A DNA stretch of 64,000 nt, taken from Pelodera strongyloides (taxonomy: Eukaryota; Nematoda; Chromadorea; Rhabditida; Rhabditidae). The stretch spans positions 81,216 to 145,215 of the forward strand of contig JAANDG010000367.1 in the NCBI GenBank assembly GCA_036852015.1. Reading direction: 5' to 3'. Shown in pieces: positions 46,687 to 58,072 of the stretch (its first letter is position 1; every line of letters starts with the position of its first letter). Below the pieces are notes generated by a model. That model had not been told where the DNA came from, searched no databases, and was given only the letters and a program-made list of their open reading frames with translations. The translations under genes were made by a program, and so were the position numbers.

Positions 46687-47136
46687 CTGCATGATATCGA
46701 GAACAACCCCCTATAATCGAATAGTGCACAAAATGTCACATAACGCTGACGTAACGCTTTTCGTCCGCGGCAAGCCAATCGAAAAACTAATCCTATGAAA
46801 AATTAGAGCTCAATGAGCTAAGCAATAGCAAGCGGAGCCGAGTGTTTTCAGCGAACCCGAAGCGAGATATGAGCGAAAGTCGCGTGTCAGAGAACGAAAA
46901 AAGAGCACGGCCACTGCCAAGACGCAGAGTAGACGGCCAGTATCGATCAATATTGCGCAATAAAAATAGGCCTCCCTAACCTCAAACTTGGGTAATTAAA
47001 CCGAGGCTGGCAAAGGACCTGGAAAAATTGTCCGCATAAATAGAAACGTTGCGGCGCATAAGTTTGGTAATCAAAGTGATCGTTCTTTGACGTTGAAGTA
47101 ATAGTATGCAAAAATGAAGTCGAAGTGTAGATTTCA
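46687..47136. other. repeat-derived DNA, no gene seen
   Basis: Continues the host repeat after the 184-bp duplication (GCATGATATCGAGAAC). No supported coding sequence. Confidence 0.45.
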
Positions 47137-47265
47137 GCACAGCTTGATTTCGATGATGCAAATGAACTGCAATGAAGATGTCAGACGCGCATTTGTCTTA
47201 GACATGCAATATCGCTTCGAATTCAGAATCTTCGACGTCAAAAATAAGTCGACCTGCAAACTTAA
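47137..47265 (+). repeat. isolated unit of the 129-bp satellite
   Basis: One diverged copy of the satellite that fills 47694-49590. It is separated from it by about 430 bp of other repeat DNA. Confidence 0.8.
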
Positions 47266-47693
47266 AGGATCGCAGTCACTACAAATTCGTATTTTTATTC
47301 GCTTTTCATTAATTGTTCAAGTATGTGAAGAAAACGACGATTCCAGCGCCAAAGTACGGCAAAACGAACTCAGGGAGAGAAATCCCTGTTTATGACTTTT
47401 ACTTATATACCGTAGTTTATAATTGCCCGTATAGAGTTTCATAATAAATACCCTGCAGTGATAAACCACGCGCCAGATGTAACACTGCAGGCTGTTCACT
47501 CTCCAAGTACCCCTGGCAATTGCATATATGCACCGGCGTCGGTCATTTATCAAAACTCATTCTCATTGATTTCTCTCCCTGAGTTCCATTTTATGTGGAT
47601 TTTTATGGGCTACATATTGTTTTATAAATCTGCTTGCAGCTAATAAAAATCGAATAAAAAAGTTGATTTTGAAGTGACTGCCTTCCTTTAAGC
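47266..47693. other. repeat-derived DNA between satellite blocks
   Basis: Contains CTCCCTGAGTTC and CAATTGCATAT segments that reappear at 56880-56960, and AAATTCGTATTTTTATT similar to 45905-45925. Part of the same broken larger repeat. No gene seen. Confidence 0.55.
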
Positions 47694-49590
47694 GCACCTG
47701 GATTCTGATGATGCAAATGAACTGCAATGAAGATGTCAGACGCGCATTTGTCTTAGACATTCAATATCACTTCGGATTCAGAATCTTAGTCGTCAAAGAT
47801 AAGTCGACGTGCAAACTTAAGCGCAGCTTGATTCTGATGATGCAAATGAACGTCAGTGATGATGTCAGACGCGCATTTGTCTTAGACATGCAATATCGCC
47901 TCGGATTCAGAATCTTCGACGCCAAAAATTAGTCGACGTGCAAACTTAAGAGCATCTTGATTCTGATGATGCAAATGAACGTCAATGATGATGTCAGACG
48001 CGCATTTGTCTTAGACAGGCAGTATCGCTTCGGATTCAGAATCTTCGACGTCAAAAATAAGTCGACGTGCAACCTGAAGCGCAGCTTGATTCTGATAATG
48101 CAAATTAACGTCAATGATTATGTCAGTCGCGCATTTGTCTTAGACATGCAGTATCGCTTCGGATTCAGAATCTTCGACGTCAAAAATAAGTCGACGTGCA
48201 AACTTAAGCGCATCTTGATTCTGAGGATGCAAATGAACGTCAATGATGATGTCAAACGCGCATTTGTCTTAGACATGCAATATCGCCTCGGATTCAGAAT
48301 CTTCGACGCCCAAAAATTAGTCGACGTGCAAACTTAAGAGCATCTTGATTCTGATGATGCAAATGAACGTCAATGATGATGTCAGACGCGCATTTGTCTT
48401 AGACATGCAATATCGCTTCGGATTCAGAATCTTCGACGTCAAAAATAAGTCGACGTGCAAACTTAAGCGCATCTTGATTCTGATGATGCAAATGAACGTC
48501 AATGATGATGTCAGACGCGCATTTGTCTTAGACATGCAATTTCGCTTCCTATTCAGAATCTTCGACGTCAAAAATAAGTCGACGTGCAAACTTAAGTGCA
48601 TCTTGATTCTGATGATGCAAATGAACGTCAATGATGATGTCAGATGCGCATTTGTCTTAGACATGCAATATCGCTTCGGATTCAGAATCTTCGACGTCAA
48701 AATTACGTCGACGTGCAAAGTTAAGTGCATCTTGATTCTGATGATGCAAATGAACGTCAATGATGATGACAGACGCGCATTTGTCTTAGACATGCAATAT
48801 CGCTTCGGATTCAGAATCTTCGACGTCAAAAATAAGTCGACGTGCAAACTTAAGCGCATCTTGATTCTGATGATGCAAATGAACGTCAATGATGATGTCA
48901 GATGCGCATTTGTCTTAGACATGCAATATCGCTTCGGATTCAGAATCTTCGACGTCAAAAATAAGTCGACGTGCAAACTTAAGCGCATCTTGATTCTGAT
49001 GATGCAAATGAACGTCAATGATGATGACAGACGCGCATTTGTCTTAGACATGCAATATCGCTTCGGATTCAGAATCTTCGACGTCAAAAATATGTCGACG
49101 TGCAAAGTTCAGTGCATCTTGATTCTGATGATGCAAATGAACGTCAATGATGATGTCAGACGCGCATTTGTCTTAGACATGCAATATCGCTTCGGATTCA
49201 GAATCTTCGACGTCAAAAATAAGTCGACGTGCAAACTTAAGCGCATCTTCATTCTGATGATGCAAATGAACGTCAATGATGATGGCAGACGCGCATTTGT
49301 CTTAGACATGCAATATCGCTTCGGATTCAGAATCTTCGACGTCAAAAATAAGTCGACGTGCAAACTTAAGTGCATCTTGATTCTGATGATGCAAATGAAC
49401 GTCAATGATGATGTCAGACGCGCACTTGTCTTAGACATGCAATATCGCTTCGGATTCAGAATCTTCGACGTCAAAAATAAGTCGACGTGCAAACTTAAGT
49501 GCATCTTGATTCTGATGATGCAAATGAACGTCAATGATGATGTCAGACGCGCATTTGTCTTAGACATGCAATATCGCTTCGGCTTCTGCC
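47694..49590 (+). repeat. 129-bp satellite array, about 15 units
   Basis: Period is exactly 129 bp (for example ATTCTGATGATG at 48348 and 48477). Each unit carries the dyads TTCGACGTC and GTCGACGTG. Because 129 is a multiple of 3, one plus-strand frame stays open for 416 codons and minus frames for 262 and 152. I read this as a satellite and not a gene: both strands are open and variants include in-frame stops. Confidence 0.95.
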
Positions 49591-49689
49591 ATTGACGAAA
49601 GGCGAACGAGGCGGGCCGAAGGCCCGCCGAGTGAGCTAACGGATATCGAGGCCCGCGTAGCGGGCCGAGTATCCAAGAATAGACAGCGA

Positions 49690-50530
49690 AAGAATGCTTT
49701 AGAAACGAGGCTGTTCAAAATAAATATATGCACAAATTTCATTTCATTGGCACGAACATGAATGATGATGTATGGCGTGCATTCGATGGAGAATAAATGC
49801 AATAATGTGCAAATAGATAGTAAAACGTAACACGCTAGAGCGACGCGCGCGCAGCGCAAAAATGCTTTAGAAACAAGGCTGTTCAAAATAAATATATGCA
49901 CAAATTTCATTTCATTGGCACGAACATCAATGCTGATGTATGGCGTGCATTCGATGGAGAATAAATGCAATAATGTGCAAATATATATTAAAACGTAACA
50001 CGCTAGAGCGAGGCGCACGCAGCGCAAAAATGCTTTAGAAACAAGGCTGTTCAAAATAAATATATGCACAAATTTCATTTCATTGGCACGAACATCAATG
50101 CTGATGTATGGCGTGCATTCGATGGAGAATAAATGCAATAATGTGCAAATATATATTAAAACGTAACACGCTAGAGCGAGGCGCACGCAGCGCAAAAATG
50201 CTTTAGAAACAAGGCTGTTCAAAATAAATATATGCACAAATTTCATTTCATTGGCACGAACATCAATGCTGATGTATGGCGTGCATTCGATGGAGAATAA
50301 ATGCAATAATGTGCAAATATATATTAAAACGTAACACGCTAGAGCGAGGCGCACGCAGCGCAAAAATGCTTTAGAAACAAGGCTGTTCAAAATAAATATA
50401 TGCACAAATTTCATTTCATTGGCACGAACATCAATGCTGATGTATGGCGTGCATTCGATGGAGAATAAATGCAATAATGTGCAAATATATATTAAAACGT
50501 AACACGCTAGAGCGAGGCGCGCGCGCAGCG
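49690..50530 (+). repeat. 168-bp tandem array, 5 units
   Basis: TGCTTTAGAAAC recurs at 49695, 49863, 50031, 50199 and 50367. Each unit ends with an ACGCTAGAGCGAGGCGC segment. The minus strand is open for 304 codons because 168 is a multiple of 3; not taken as a gene. The last unit runs into a 9-bp GC hairpin. Confidence 0.95.
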
Positions 50531-50545
50531 CGCGCCGAGCTCTAG
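50516..50545 (+). mobile_element. Helitron-type 3' terminus (hairpin plus CTAG)
   Basis: A GGCGCGCGC-GCA-GCGCGCGCC hairpin is followed by GAGCTCTAG, the usual Helitron 3' end. The next base starts Helitron copy C (TC). The 5' start of this element was not located; the satellites 47.7-50.5 kb are likely its body. Confidence 0.6.
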
Positions 50546-50996
50546 TCTTATTATATAAAGGAGAAGAGTTTACTTGGTCTTTTGTTTGTATGCACGCAAC
50601 GAAATCCTTTCATAAAGAAAATTTTCTATTCACAATCGAATGAGAACATACAAAATCTTTGCCGCTGGCGGGATTCGAACCCACAGCAGCACAATCTCTC
50701 GCTTCACAGTCCAACGCTCTACCTGCTGAGCTATGCTAGCTTATCACAAGGATAGTCCTCTGCCCTACATACAGCACCTTCAATAGCAAATTTGCATGGT
50801 AGCATTAGTCGAGTGGTGATCCATAACTGATTATTATACGTTTCCACAATTAGAGACGTGTGAATGTGTGGGAGGAGAAAGAGACGAGAGTTAACTTTTT
50901 AAATTGTAGCAATCCTTTTTTAAATAGGGAAACAATCGGCCGAAGGCCGATTCCTCCATGTCGGAGAAGAGCCCGTAGGGCTCTTCGAACGGCTGG
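50546..50996 (+). mobile_element. non-autonomous Helitron-like element, copy C
   Basis: 451 bp, TCTTATTATATAAAGG to the GAAGAGCCC-GTA-GGGCTCTTC hairpin and GAACGGCTGG, then T. It is preceded by CTAG instead of a free A, so it abuts another Helitron end-to-end. Carries the antisense tRNA-like module. Confidence 0.88.
50661..50741 (-). other. tRNA-like Pol III module in Helitron copy C
   Basis: Minus strand: TAGCTCAGCAGGT is a perfect A box and GGGTTCGAATCCC a perfect B box. The T stem pairs well; acceptor and anticodon stems do not. TTTT follows. Confidence 0.62.
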
Positions 50997-51031
50997 TTTA
51001 TAATATTATAATGAGGTTTATAATATTATAA

Positions 51032-51362
51032 TGTTATGTTTCACAGATATTCGTCTGTACAAACAGATACTGAGCGACAAGAGTAGACGATAATAGTAAC
51101 AGTGTTTATTAGTAATACAGAAGGCAGTGGTAGAGTTGATATAATGAGCAATGAGTCGTAGGCAGTAGCCCTTATATACTAGTGGCTACGTGCAGAAACA
51201 CCCAATTATGCCAGATGCAATTATTATTACGTGAGAGTGAAACATTGATCTTCCAAAGACTAAAGATCAATGAGCAACTGTAAGTGATAACTGAAACACA
51301 ATGATAGTGAGCAAACTACATACAATAATTAATCTTAGGTATATATACAGTAATACCTAACA
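51032..51362 (-). repeat. 3' LTR of Ty3/gypsy copy 2
   Basis: TGTTATG...CCTAACA as read on the plus strand. Nearly identical to the LTR at 56050-56380. Confidence 0.93.
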
Positions 51363-51418
51363 CCTCCAACCTTAGTATTTAAGTCATACTTAAAAAGAAA
51401 CAATAATAACACTAATGC

Positions 51419-54400
51419 TTAGTAGCGCTTATTAGACGGGTTGATCTCCATCTTCGTTGTTGGCTTCCTTGCACGGCTGGATCGACGTAGTGGCGGCGGC
51501 GTAGTTGTCACAGCTGGTTGCGGCGTAGAGGCAGCATCTTCGAAAACCTCCTCATCATCCGGAACAATGTCTTGTAACGTCAGTGCGGTAGTACATTCAA
51601 CTGTTTCAGTGGTATCAGTTGACGGCTGAGTCTTTTGCATAGGTTTAGACTCTTTCAGGTTCGACTGGGGTAGTGGATTAATGTCGAATGCATCAAGCAA
51701 GATGTCGTAGGCTCGACTTCGGGTGGTGACAGTTCTCGGCCTCATCTGGTTAGCATGTCGACGGATAAGGTTCTTGCGTCCTTCAATCCTCACATCGTAC
51801 ATCACTGTACCGTTCTTCTTCACTACCGTAGCTTCCATCCAAGTAGGCTTACTCGGAACTTTGTAGTCATAGATGTAGACTAAGTCTCCGGGATTGAAGA
51901 CTGTAGCCTTCGAACCGTGTTTCTTGTTAAATTGCTTCTCCATACGTTCCTCCTTGACGATCTTCCTCTCAGGCTTGGGCTTCAACAAATCCCACGATGT
52001 GCGCAGCTTCCGATTCAGAAATGCTTCAGCTGGCGACTTTCCTTCAGGAACTGTAGATGACGGCGTCATCCTGTATGATAGCAGAAACGTCTGAAGATTC
52101 TCTGCCGGGCTTCCCTCCCCCTTCAATTTCAGCAGTGCCCGCTTGAAAGTGTCGACGAACCTCTCCGCTTGTCCGTTCGATTGCGGGTGGAATGGTGACG
52201 ATCTCATATGTCTGATTCCATTCTTTGCACAGAACAACGCGAATTCAGCACTGGTGAATTGTGTTCCGTTGTCTGTTACCAGCGTTTCTGGCATACCGAA
52301 TTGCGAGAAAATCTTCTCCAGGTTGGAAATCGTAGCAGACGTCGTGATGCGATCCATGGCAACGATTTCTGGCCACTCACTATAAGCGTCAACGACAAGC
52401 AAATAGTCTTTCCTTCCAGTGGTCGAGCCAAATCAGCGTGTACTCGTTCCATTGGTGCACTCGCCTTGCTCCACGATTCCAAATTCGTCTTTGTCGGTGC
52501 TTTCTGAGCCCGATTACAATTTGCACAGGACTTCACCATGTTCTCAATCTCCTCGTCAACGAACGGCCAATAAACTAGCGATCTTGCGAGTGTTTTGGTG
52601 CGAACAATTCCTTGATGTCCCTGGTGCAACTGTCGAAGAATCCGTCCCTTGAGTGCGGCCGGAATGACTATCCTTTCACCAAACAAGAGGATTCCGTTCG
52701 ATTCTGACAACGATGTCTGTCGGTTGGCGAACTGAGCGATGTCCCTGGAGCATTTCGTTGGCCAGTTACCAGTTCGGTGAGCTTTCAGAACAGCTTGCAG
52801 CGTCTTGTCCTTCTCAGTAGCCTCACTCAGAACGTTTGCGGTAACAGGTAGGGCGGCAATAGTACGGTAGTGTTCGTCTCTGAACAACTCCGTTTCGACT
52901 CTTGCGATCACTTTCTCTTCGTCCGTTTCCTTCTGATCCGCGATCAGTCTTGAAAGAACGTCGGCGCATCCCATTTCAGCGGTAGGCTTGAATAGGATCG
53001 TGAAATCAAAGCCTATGATGAACACAGCCCAACGTTGTAGACGGTTGGCGCTTGTTACGGGAATGCCCTTCTTCGATCCGAAGATGGACACGAGCGGTTT
53101 GTGATCGGTCACAAGAGTGAATTTGCGTCCCATCAGGTACTTGTAGAACTTCTTCATGTCCCAGAATATCGCGAGACCTTCTTTCTCAATCTGACCATAG
53201 TTCTTTTCCGCTGGAAGAAGAGTTCGTGTGGCATGCTCGACTGCTTTCTGCGTCCCATCCTTCATTCGATGTAGCAGCACCGCGCCTAGACCATACTGAG
53301 ATGCATCGGTGACCAGGACCAACTCCTTCTTGGGGTCGTAGTGGGTGAGCAGCATTGGCGAGGCGACGATCTTCTTTACCTCGTCAAAGGCATTCTGACA
53401 CTCTTTATTCCAGTTCCATTTGACATCTTTCTTCAACAGTTCGTCGAATGGTGCACGCAACTTGTGCAATTCCTTTATGAACCTGCCGTAGTAGTTGATC
53501 TTTCCGATGAAAGAGCGTAGCTGACTGACGTCTTTCGGTTCGGGCATCCTCAAGATTGGCTCTATCTTGGATTGATCAGACTTGCGACCTTCTGCCGAGA
53601 TAATCATCCCAAGGTACCTTATCTCTATTGGAGCAAAGGTGCACTTCTCGAAATTGACGTGGAAACCATATTCCGAGATCCGTTTCATGCAGGCATTTAG
53701 GTTCCGATTGTGTTCCTGTAGTGTTCTACCAGAAACGATCACATCATCAAGGTACGCACAACAACCTTCGAGTCCAGCAGTCATAGCGTCCATGATCTTC
53801 TGAAAGATTCCAGGAGCAGTCTTGACTCCGAAGCACATTCTGTTGTATCGGTACAACCCTCGATGAGTATTGATGACGAGCAAGTTCTTGGAGTCGTCCT
53901 CTAGCTCAACTTGTAGGTAGGCATCCTTGAAATCGAGCGTACTGAAGACGGTTCCACCGTTCAGTGTTGTCATTATATCTTCTGCTGTGGGAATCGGGTG
54001 TGCGAAGTCTTCCAGTGCATCGTTCAGTCCAGTGCTGAAATCGGCGCAGACTCTGACACTACCATTCGGTTTCTTGACACAGAGAATCGGAGCGGCCCAC
54101 GGAGAATACGTGACGCGCTCAATGACTCCAAGTTGCTCTAGCCGGTCCAGCTCCTTTTCCACGTTTTCCTTGTAGTGAATTGGTACCATTCTCTTCGGGC
54201 GAAAAACGGCGTTTGCCCCTTTCCTGAGCTGGAGGCTCGCTTTGGTCTTCTTGCAGAGACCAAGCTCGGTGGAGAATACATCAGAGAACTGCGTCTTGAG
54301 CGTAGTAACGTACGTCGCAGCAGATTCCCTCGACGATTATGTAGTTATGGAAGGCTTTCCGGAGACCCGATTACAAACAGCATCCAACATAGATCTGAAT

Positions 54401-54834
54401 GAAGGTAGACGCTCCAACCAGTCCAGGCCTAGGAGATTCATCCTAGCGGTGACGTGCTCGACCTCGACGATCTGCTCATCCTGGTAAGACGCGTTGCACT
54501 CGAAAGAACCAAACAATTCGAGCTGCTCTCCATTTGCTGCAGTCGCGACTACGTTTGGGGATTTCAAGCTTGGTCGACCCAGCATCTTCCATGTGGCCTC
54601 AGATATCAGCGTTAAATCTGAGCCGGTGTCCAGTTGAAGTCGCACCTTCTTTCCATTCATCAGAACGTAAACGAATCTGCGGCCGACAGATCGCGAAGAC
54701 ACTTCGTGGACTTTTCTGCTGCTTTGCTTGTCTTTCTGCAGACAAACCACGGCGTAATGCCCTCTTCTTCCACACTTGTTACAAGTTACTTCCTTTGCGG
54801 GACAAGACCGATGTCCGCTGTCTCTTCCGCAGTA
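51419..54834 (-). pseudogene. pol of Ty3/gypsy copy 2 (PR-RT-RH-IN)
   Basis: Zinc knuckle CGRRGHYAVVC and protease QLDTGSDLTLIS lie near 54750-54600. An in-frame TAA follows SITT at 54337. The RT-RNase H-integrase frame runs 54189-52276 with KRMVPIHYKE, SPWAAPILC, YLDD, VTDASQYGLG, TDHKPL, the HQGHQG zinc-binding histidines and CANCNRAQ. A frameshift near 52400 separates it from the core frame 52402-51419 (DAYSEWPEI, TDNGTQF, NGQAERF). It keeps the integrase zinc region that copy 1 has lost, and its C-terminal tail ends INPSNKRY. Confidence 0.9.
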
Positions 54835-55680
54835 CTAGCACTTTCCTTGTGTGGGCCTTCTGTCGTCTCTCTTATGCTCTCGGTGGTTGGGTTTATTGAC
54901 GCGGTTCACGGCAACGGGGTTCACGGGTAGATCAATGTCGTCCTTGTGCTCGTGGTACTTGTCGACGGCCTCAGCGACATCGTCGAGTGTCATCTCTGGA
55001 GTTCGATCCAGGGTCTTGATGAGCCATGCACGCATCTCCATATCCTCCGGATTACGCAGGCTATTCAAATAGTTGAGCACGCGAAACTGTGAGTCAGTAA
55101 GTTCGTTGAATGCAAAGTCATCGCAGGCCTTGTTGACGACGCCGATGTGGGTCTTGTAGTCAACTCCGTGCTGCTTGATAACATGTAGGCATTTAATACG
55201 TTTCCGGAATAACGACTTCTTGGTGACGAAGAAGACAATCTTCATCTTCTCGATGACCTCATCCAGGCTCATATCCATTGGCTTCTTCGGCAGACAGCGC
55301 AATTTCAGTTGTTTCTCCTGGTGTGGCCCGAGACGAGACAACACGAATCGTATTCTGTTGCTCTCCGGAACGCATTCGGCTTGAACTTCCAATAGATCTT
55401 GGTGATCCTCATACCAGTAAGCAAAGCTGGTTCCATCGTCGACATTGAATTCAAACATTGGAATGTTTTTGTATAGCACATCCAACATTCCCCTCGCTTC
55501 CGACGTCAATGGTTCACTTTCACGTGTTTTTTGGAAAGTGTCATTTCCTTGAGTTTCTTCTTCCTTCCTCTCTTCCAGACGTTGTATTCTTTCTGCAGTC
55601 ATCGCCTGACTCTCGTGAAGTTGCTTCAGCGAAGCCAGGATAGCCTTGAGCGTGGCCTCCTGATTGCTTTCCTGAGCCAT
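54835..55680 (-). pseudogene. gag of Ty3/gypsy copy 2, truncated by TAG
   Basis: Starts at MAQESNQEA (ATG at 55680). Coiled-coil-like region, capsid-like region (LRCLPKKP, FRKRIKCLH, SQFRVLNYLNSLR) and DDVAEAVDKYHEHK, ending GKC-TAG inside the first CCHC knuckle, where copy 1 has Lys. This looks like a nonsense mutation. Regulated read-through is possible but less likely, since copy 1 lacks the stop. Confidence 0.87.
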
Positions 55681-55872
55681 GATGTCGACGTCAGTTAAAA
55701 ATTGGCGATAACTCCGTTCCGTCCGTGAACGTACGATGTCACCGTTTGAATATACTGTAAGACTGGATGTTGGTTTCACAATGAAAACCTCACCAGTGGG
55801 TTACAGATACCCAAAGGTAACAACTGTTGTTGGCTTTGTGTGCCTAAAGCACCTCTATCCAAACAACAGCAA

Positions 55873-55942
55873 AAAGCGTTTTGATCTACCGGGTGTTGCG
55901 GCGTAGCCTGCTTCACCGGGGGTAGAAGATCAAAACACTATG
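55873..55942 (-). promoter_or_regulatory. conserved leader hairpin of Ty3/gypsy copy 2
   Basis: GTTTTGATCT pairs with AGATCAAAAC, with an inner CCGG-containing arm, between two copies of GTGTGCCTAAAGCACCTCT (55840-55858 and 55988-56006). Matches the leader of copy 1. Confidence 0.72.
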
Positions 55943-56049
55943 CGAATCCACTTCACACGACCGAACACGACGACTGATGATGTACGTGTGTGCCTAAAGC
56001 ACCTCTGTACAATCAACAGTTAGAAGAAGAAAGAATTCCTGAACGCCAG

Positions 56050-56380
56050 TGTTATGTTTCACAGATATTCGTCTGTACAAACAGATACTGAGCGACAAGA
56101 GTAGACGGGAATAGTAACAGTGTTTATTAGCAATACAGAAGGCAGTGGTAGAGTTGATATAATGAGCAATGAGTCGTAGGCAGTAGCCCTTATATACTAG
56201 TGGCTACGTGCAGAAACACCCAATTATGCCAGATGCAATTATTATTACGTGAGAGTGAAACATTGATCTTCCAAAGACTAAAGATCAATGAGCAACTGTA
56301 AGTGATAACTGAAACACAATGATAGTGAGCAAACTACATACAATAATTAATCTTAGGTATATATACAGTAATACCTAACA
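56050..56380 (-). repeat. 5' LTR of Ty3/gypsy copy 2
   Basis: Upstream LTR in element orientation, with a TATATAAGG box and an AATAAAC signal read on the minus strand. Confidence 0.93.
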
Positions 56381-56406
56381 GTGTAGTTGTGTAGCGCTGC
56401 ATGATA

Positions 56407-56858
56407 TCTTATTATATAAAGGAGAAGAGTTTGTCACGGGTTTGTTTTTATGTGCACAACGAAAGCTGTTCATAAAGAAAATTTCATATTCGCAATCGAA
56501 AGAGACCATACAAAATCTTTGCCGCTGGCGGGATTCGAACCGACAGCAGCACACAATATCTCGATTCACAGTCCAACGCTCTACCTGTTGAGCTATGCTA
56601 GCTTATGATACAAGTAATCCGCTGCTCTACATAGAGCACTTTCGATGACAAATTTGCATGGTACCATTAGTCGAGTGGTGATCCATAACTGATTATTATA
56701 CGTTTCCACAATTAGAGACGTGTGAATGTGTGGGAGGAGAAAGAGACGAGAGTTAACTTTTTAAATTGTAGCAATCCTTTTTTAAATAGGGAAACAATCG
56801 GCCGAAGGCCGATTCCTCCATGTCGGAGAAGAGCCCGTAGTGCTCTTCGAACGGCTGG
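56407..56858 (+). mobile_element. non-autonomous Helitron-like element, copy D
   Basis: 452 bp, TCTTATTATATAAAGG after an A, ending at the hairpin (one T in the stem, GTAGTGCTCTTC) and ACGGCTGG, then T. The left flank GCGCTGCATGATA matches the host repeat at 46685-46697. The right flank TTTATAATATTATAATGAG instead matches that of copy C. Confidence 0.88.
56521..56602 (-). other. tRNA-like Pol III module in Helitron copy D
   Basis: Minus strand: TAGCTCAACAGGT A box, GTG at the anticodon position and GGTTCGAATCCC B box, followed by TTTT. Same pseudo-tRNA as in copies B and C. Confidence 0.6.
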
Positions 56859-57870
56859 TTTATAATATTATAATGAGCCTCTGACCGGGCAATTGCATAT
56901 CTACTGTAATCGAGTAACTCCCATTCTTAGTGATTTTTCTCCCTGAGTTCGAATTTCTATAACTTGTTCTTGGTACTGTTTTTTTCTTCATATCTGCCTA
57001 AAATTAATGAAAGGCAAATATAAATTACGAATTTACGGTGACTGCGTTCGTAATTGGGATAAGTAGTTGGTTTTCTAAAATGTATTGATTTTGATAAAAA
57101 TGAGTAATGGCACTGTATTATTATTTTGCAGTTAGACGTTGGAGTTGCTTTGGTAAATAAATATTTGTCTGATATTTGCCTGCTTTCTAAAAGCACTCCG
57201 AGAGTTAGTTGAATAGAATTTCCATGTGTTTATTATTCAAAAAAAAAAAGACTGGAAATGTTATCAACGATTTTGTGACAAAATCGGGCATAGGAAAACG
57301 GAAGAATTGCCCAGATCATCACCAAACGGTTTTCACCGAAAAAAAAACTTGGTGACCATGTGGTGACCAGCTGGCCGCTGGCGACTGTTTTGGAAAAAAA
57401 CTTGGTCACTAATGTGGTCATGGTTCACCAAATCGGTTGGCCCACGAAAAAAACGAGGGAACCGTCACCTATTCGTTCCTCCGTTTATTTCCTATGTGAT
57501 TCGTGAAAAGGGACAAAATCGAGAATGATGCCAGTGCAGTACCGCCCTTTTTCGTCTTTTCATCGTACCGCATCCGACTTATTTTCCTTCTCTCCTAAGG
57601 AAACAACGAAGAACTCTACTGTCCACTTCCGAATCGGACCGGCTTTTCGTTATGCTCTTCGTTTCCAACCAGAATTTTTAATGAAAAATAAACGAGGTTT
57701 CTCATGCAATTGAGATCAATGACCGCTAACCAGTTTCAAGCGATGCTTATACTTGTCCGTTGGCAAATGATAGCTTGTTGTATACTAATTAATTGATAGA
57801 CAGGCGTATGTCTACTCACCAGCAATCACTACCAGTTTGTACAGATAAAGACAGGCAGGATACATGGCAA
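56859..57870. other. intergenic; repeat remnant then no gene seen
   Basis: 56859-57060 resembles the repeat DNA at 47515-47695 (CAATTGCATAT, TTTCTCCCTGAGTTC). From about 57060 to the collagen promoter I see no supported gene. Confidence 0.5.
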
Positions 57871-57874
57871 AAAG

Positions 57875-57882
57875 TATATAAA
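57875..57882 (+). promoter_or_regulatory. candidate TATA box of the collagen gene
   Basis: TATATAAA about 190 bp before the collagen ATG. Cuticle collagen genes often have a TATA box close upstream, but the transcription start is not shown here. Confidence 0.4.
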
Positions 57883-58072
57883 GTGAAGTCTCAGATCATC
57901 AGCGGCGTTTCCTTCATTATATCTTGGTATTTTACGATGTTCAGAAACAGTTGAACTACTCTCCACGAAAACCATACCTTACTTGGTTTTCGCGTCTTTG
58001 TAAATCGAATAATCATCCTCAACTTTTTCTTTCTTCCGCCATGAAAATAAATACAATGGAATAAGTTTCAGT

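Larger units (their letters stand above)
51032..56380 (-). mobile_element. Ty3/gypsy LTR retrotransposon, copy 2 (defective)
   Basis: Two 331-bp LTRs differing at only a few bases bound a full gag-pol in reverse orientation. It belongs to the same family as the element at 36044-42422 (shared gag, leader hairpin, primer-binding site TGGCGTTCAGGA), but the LTR bodies have diverged, so it is a different subfamily. Coding defects are mild: a TAG in the first zinc knuckle (near 54835), a TAA near 54337 and a frameshift near 52400. The flanks (TATAA on the left, GTGTA on the right) do not form a target duplication. Confidence 0.94.

Noticed and set aside
48345..49595. 416-codon open frame on the plus strand with a regular 43-residue repeat
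   Set aside because: It is the 129-bp satellite read in a period divisible by 3. The opposite strand is equally open and sister units contain in-frame stops.
49560..50474. 304-codon minus-strand open frame with 56-residue repeats
   Set aside because: It comes from the 168-bp tandem array and runs into a Helitron-type terminus; no splice or family support.
54835..54837. Programmed gag-pol stop read-through in Ty3 copy 2
   Set aside because: Copy 1 has a sense codon at this position, so a plain nonsense mutation is simpler.
46385..56602. Calling the tRNA-like modules genuine tRNA-His genes
   Set aside because: Acceptor and anticodon stems do not pair and the variable region is too long; every copy lies inside a mobile element.
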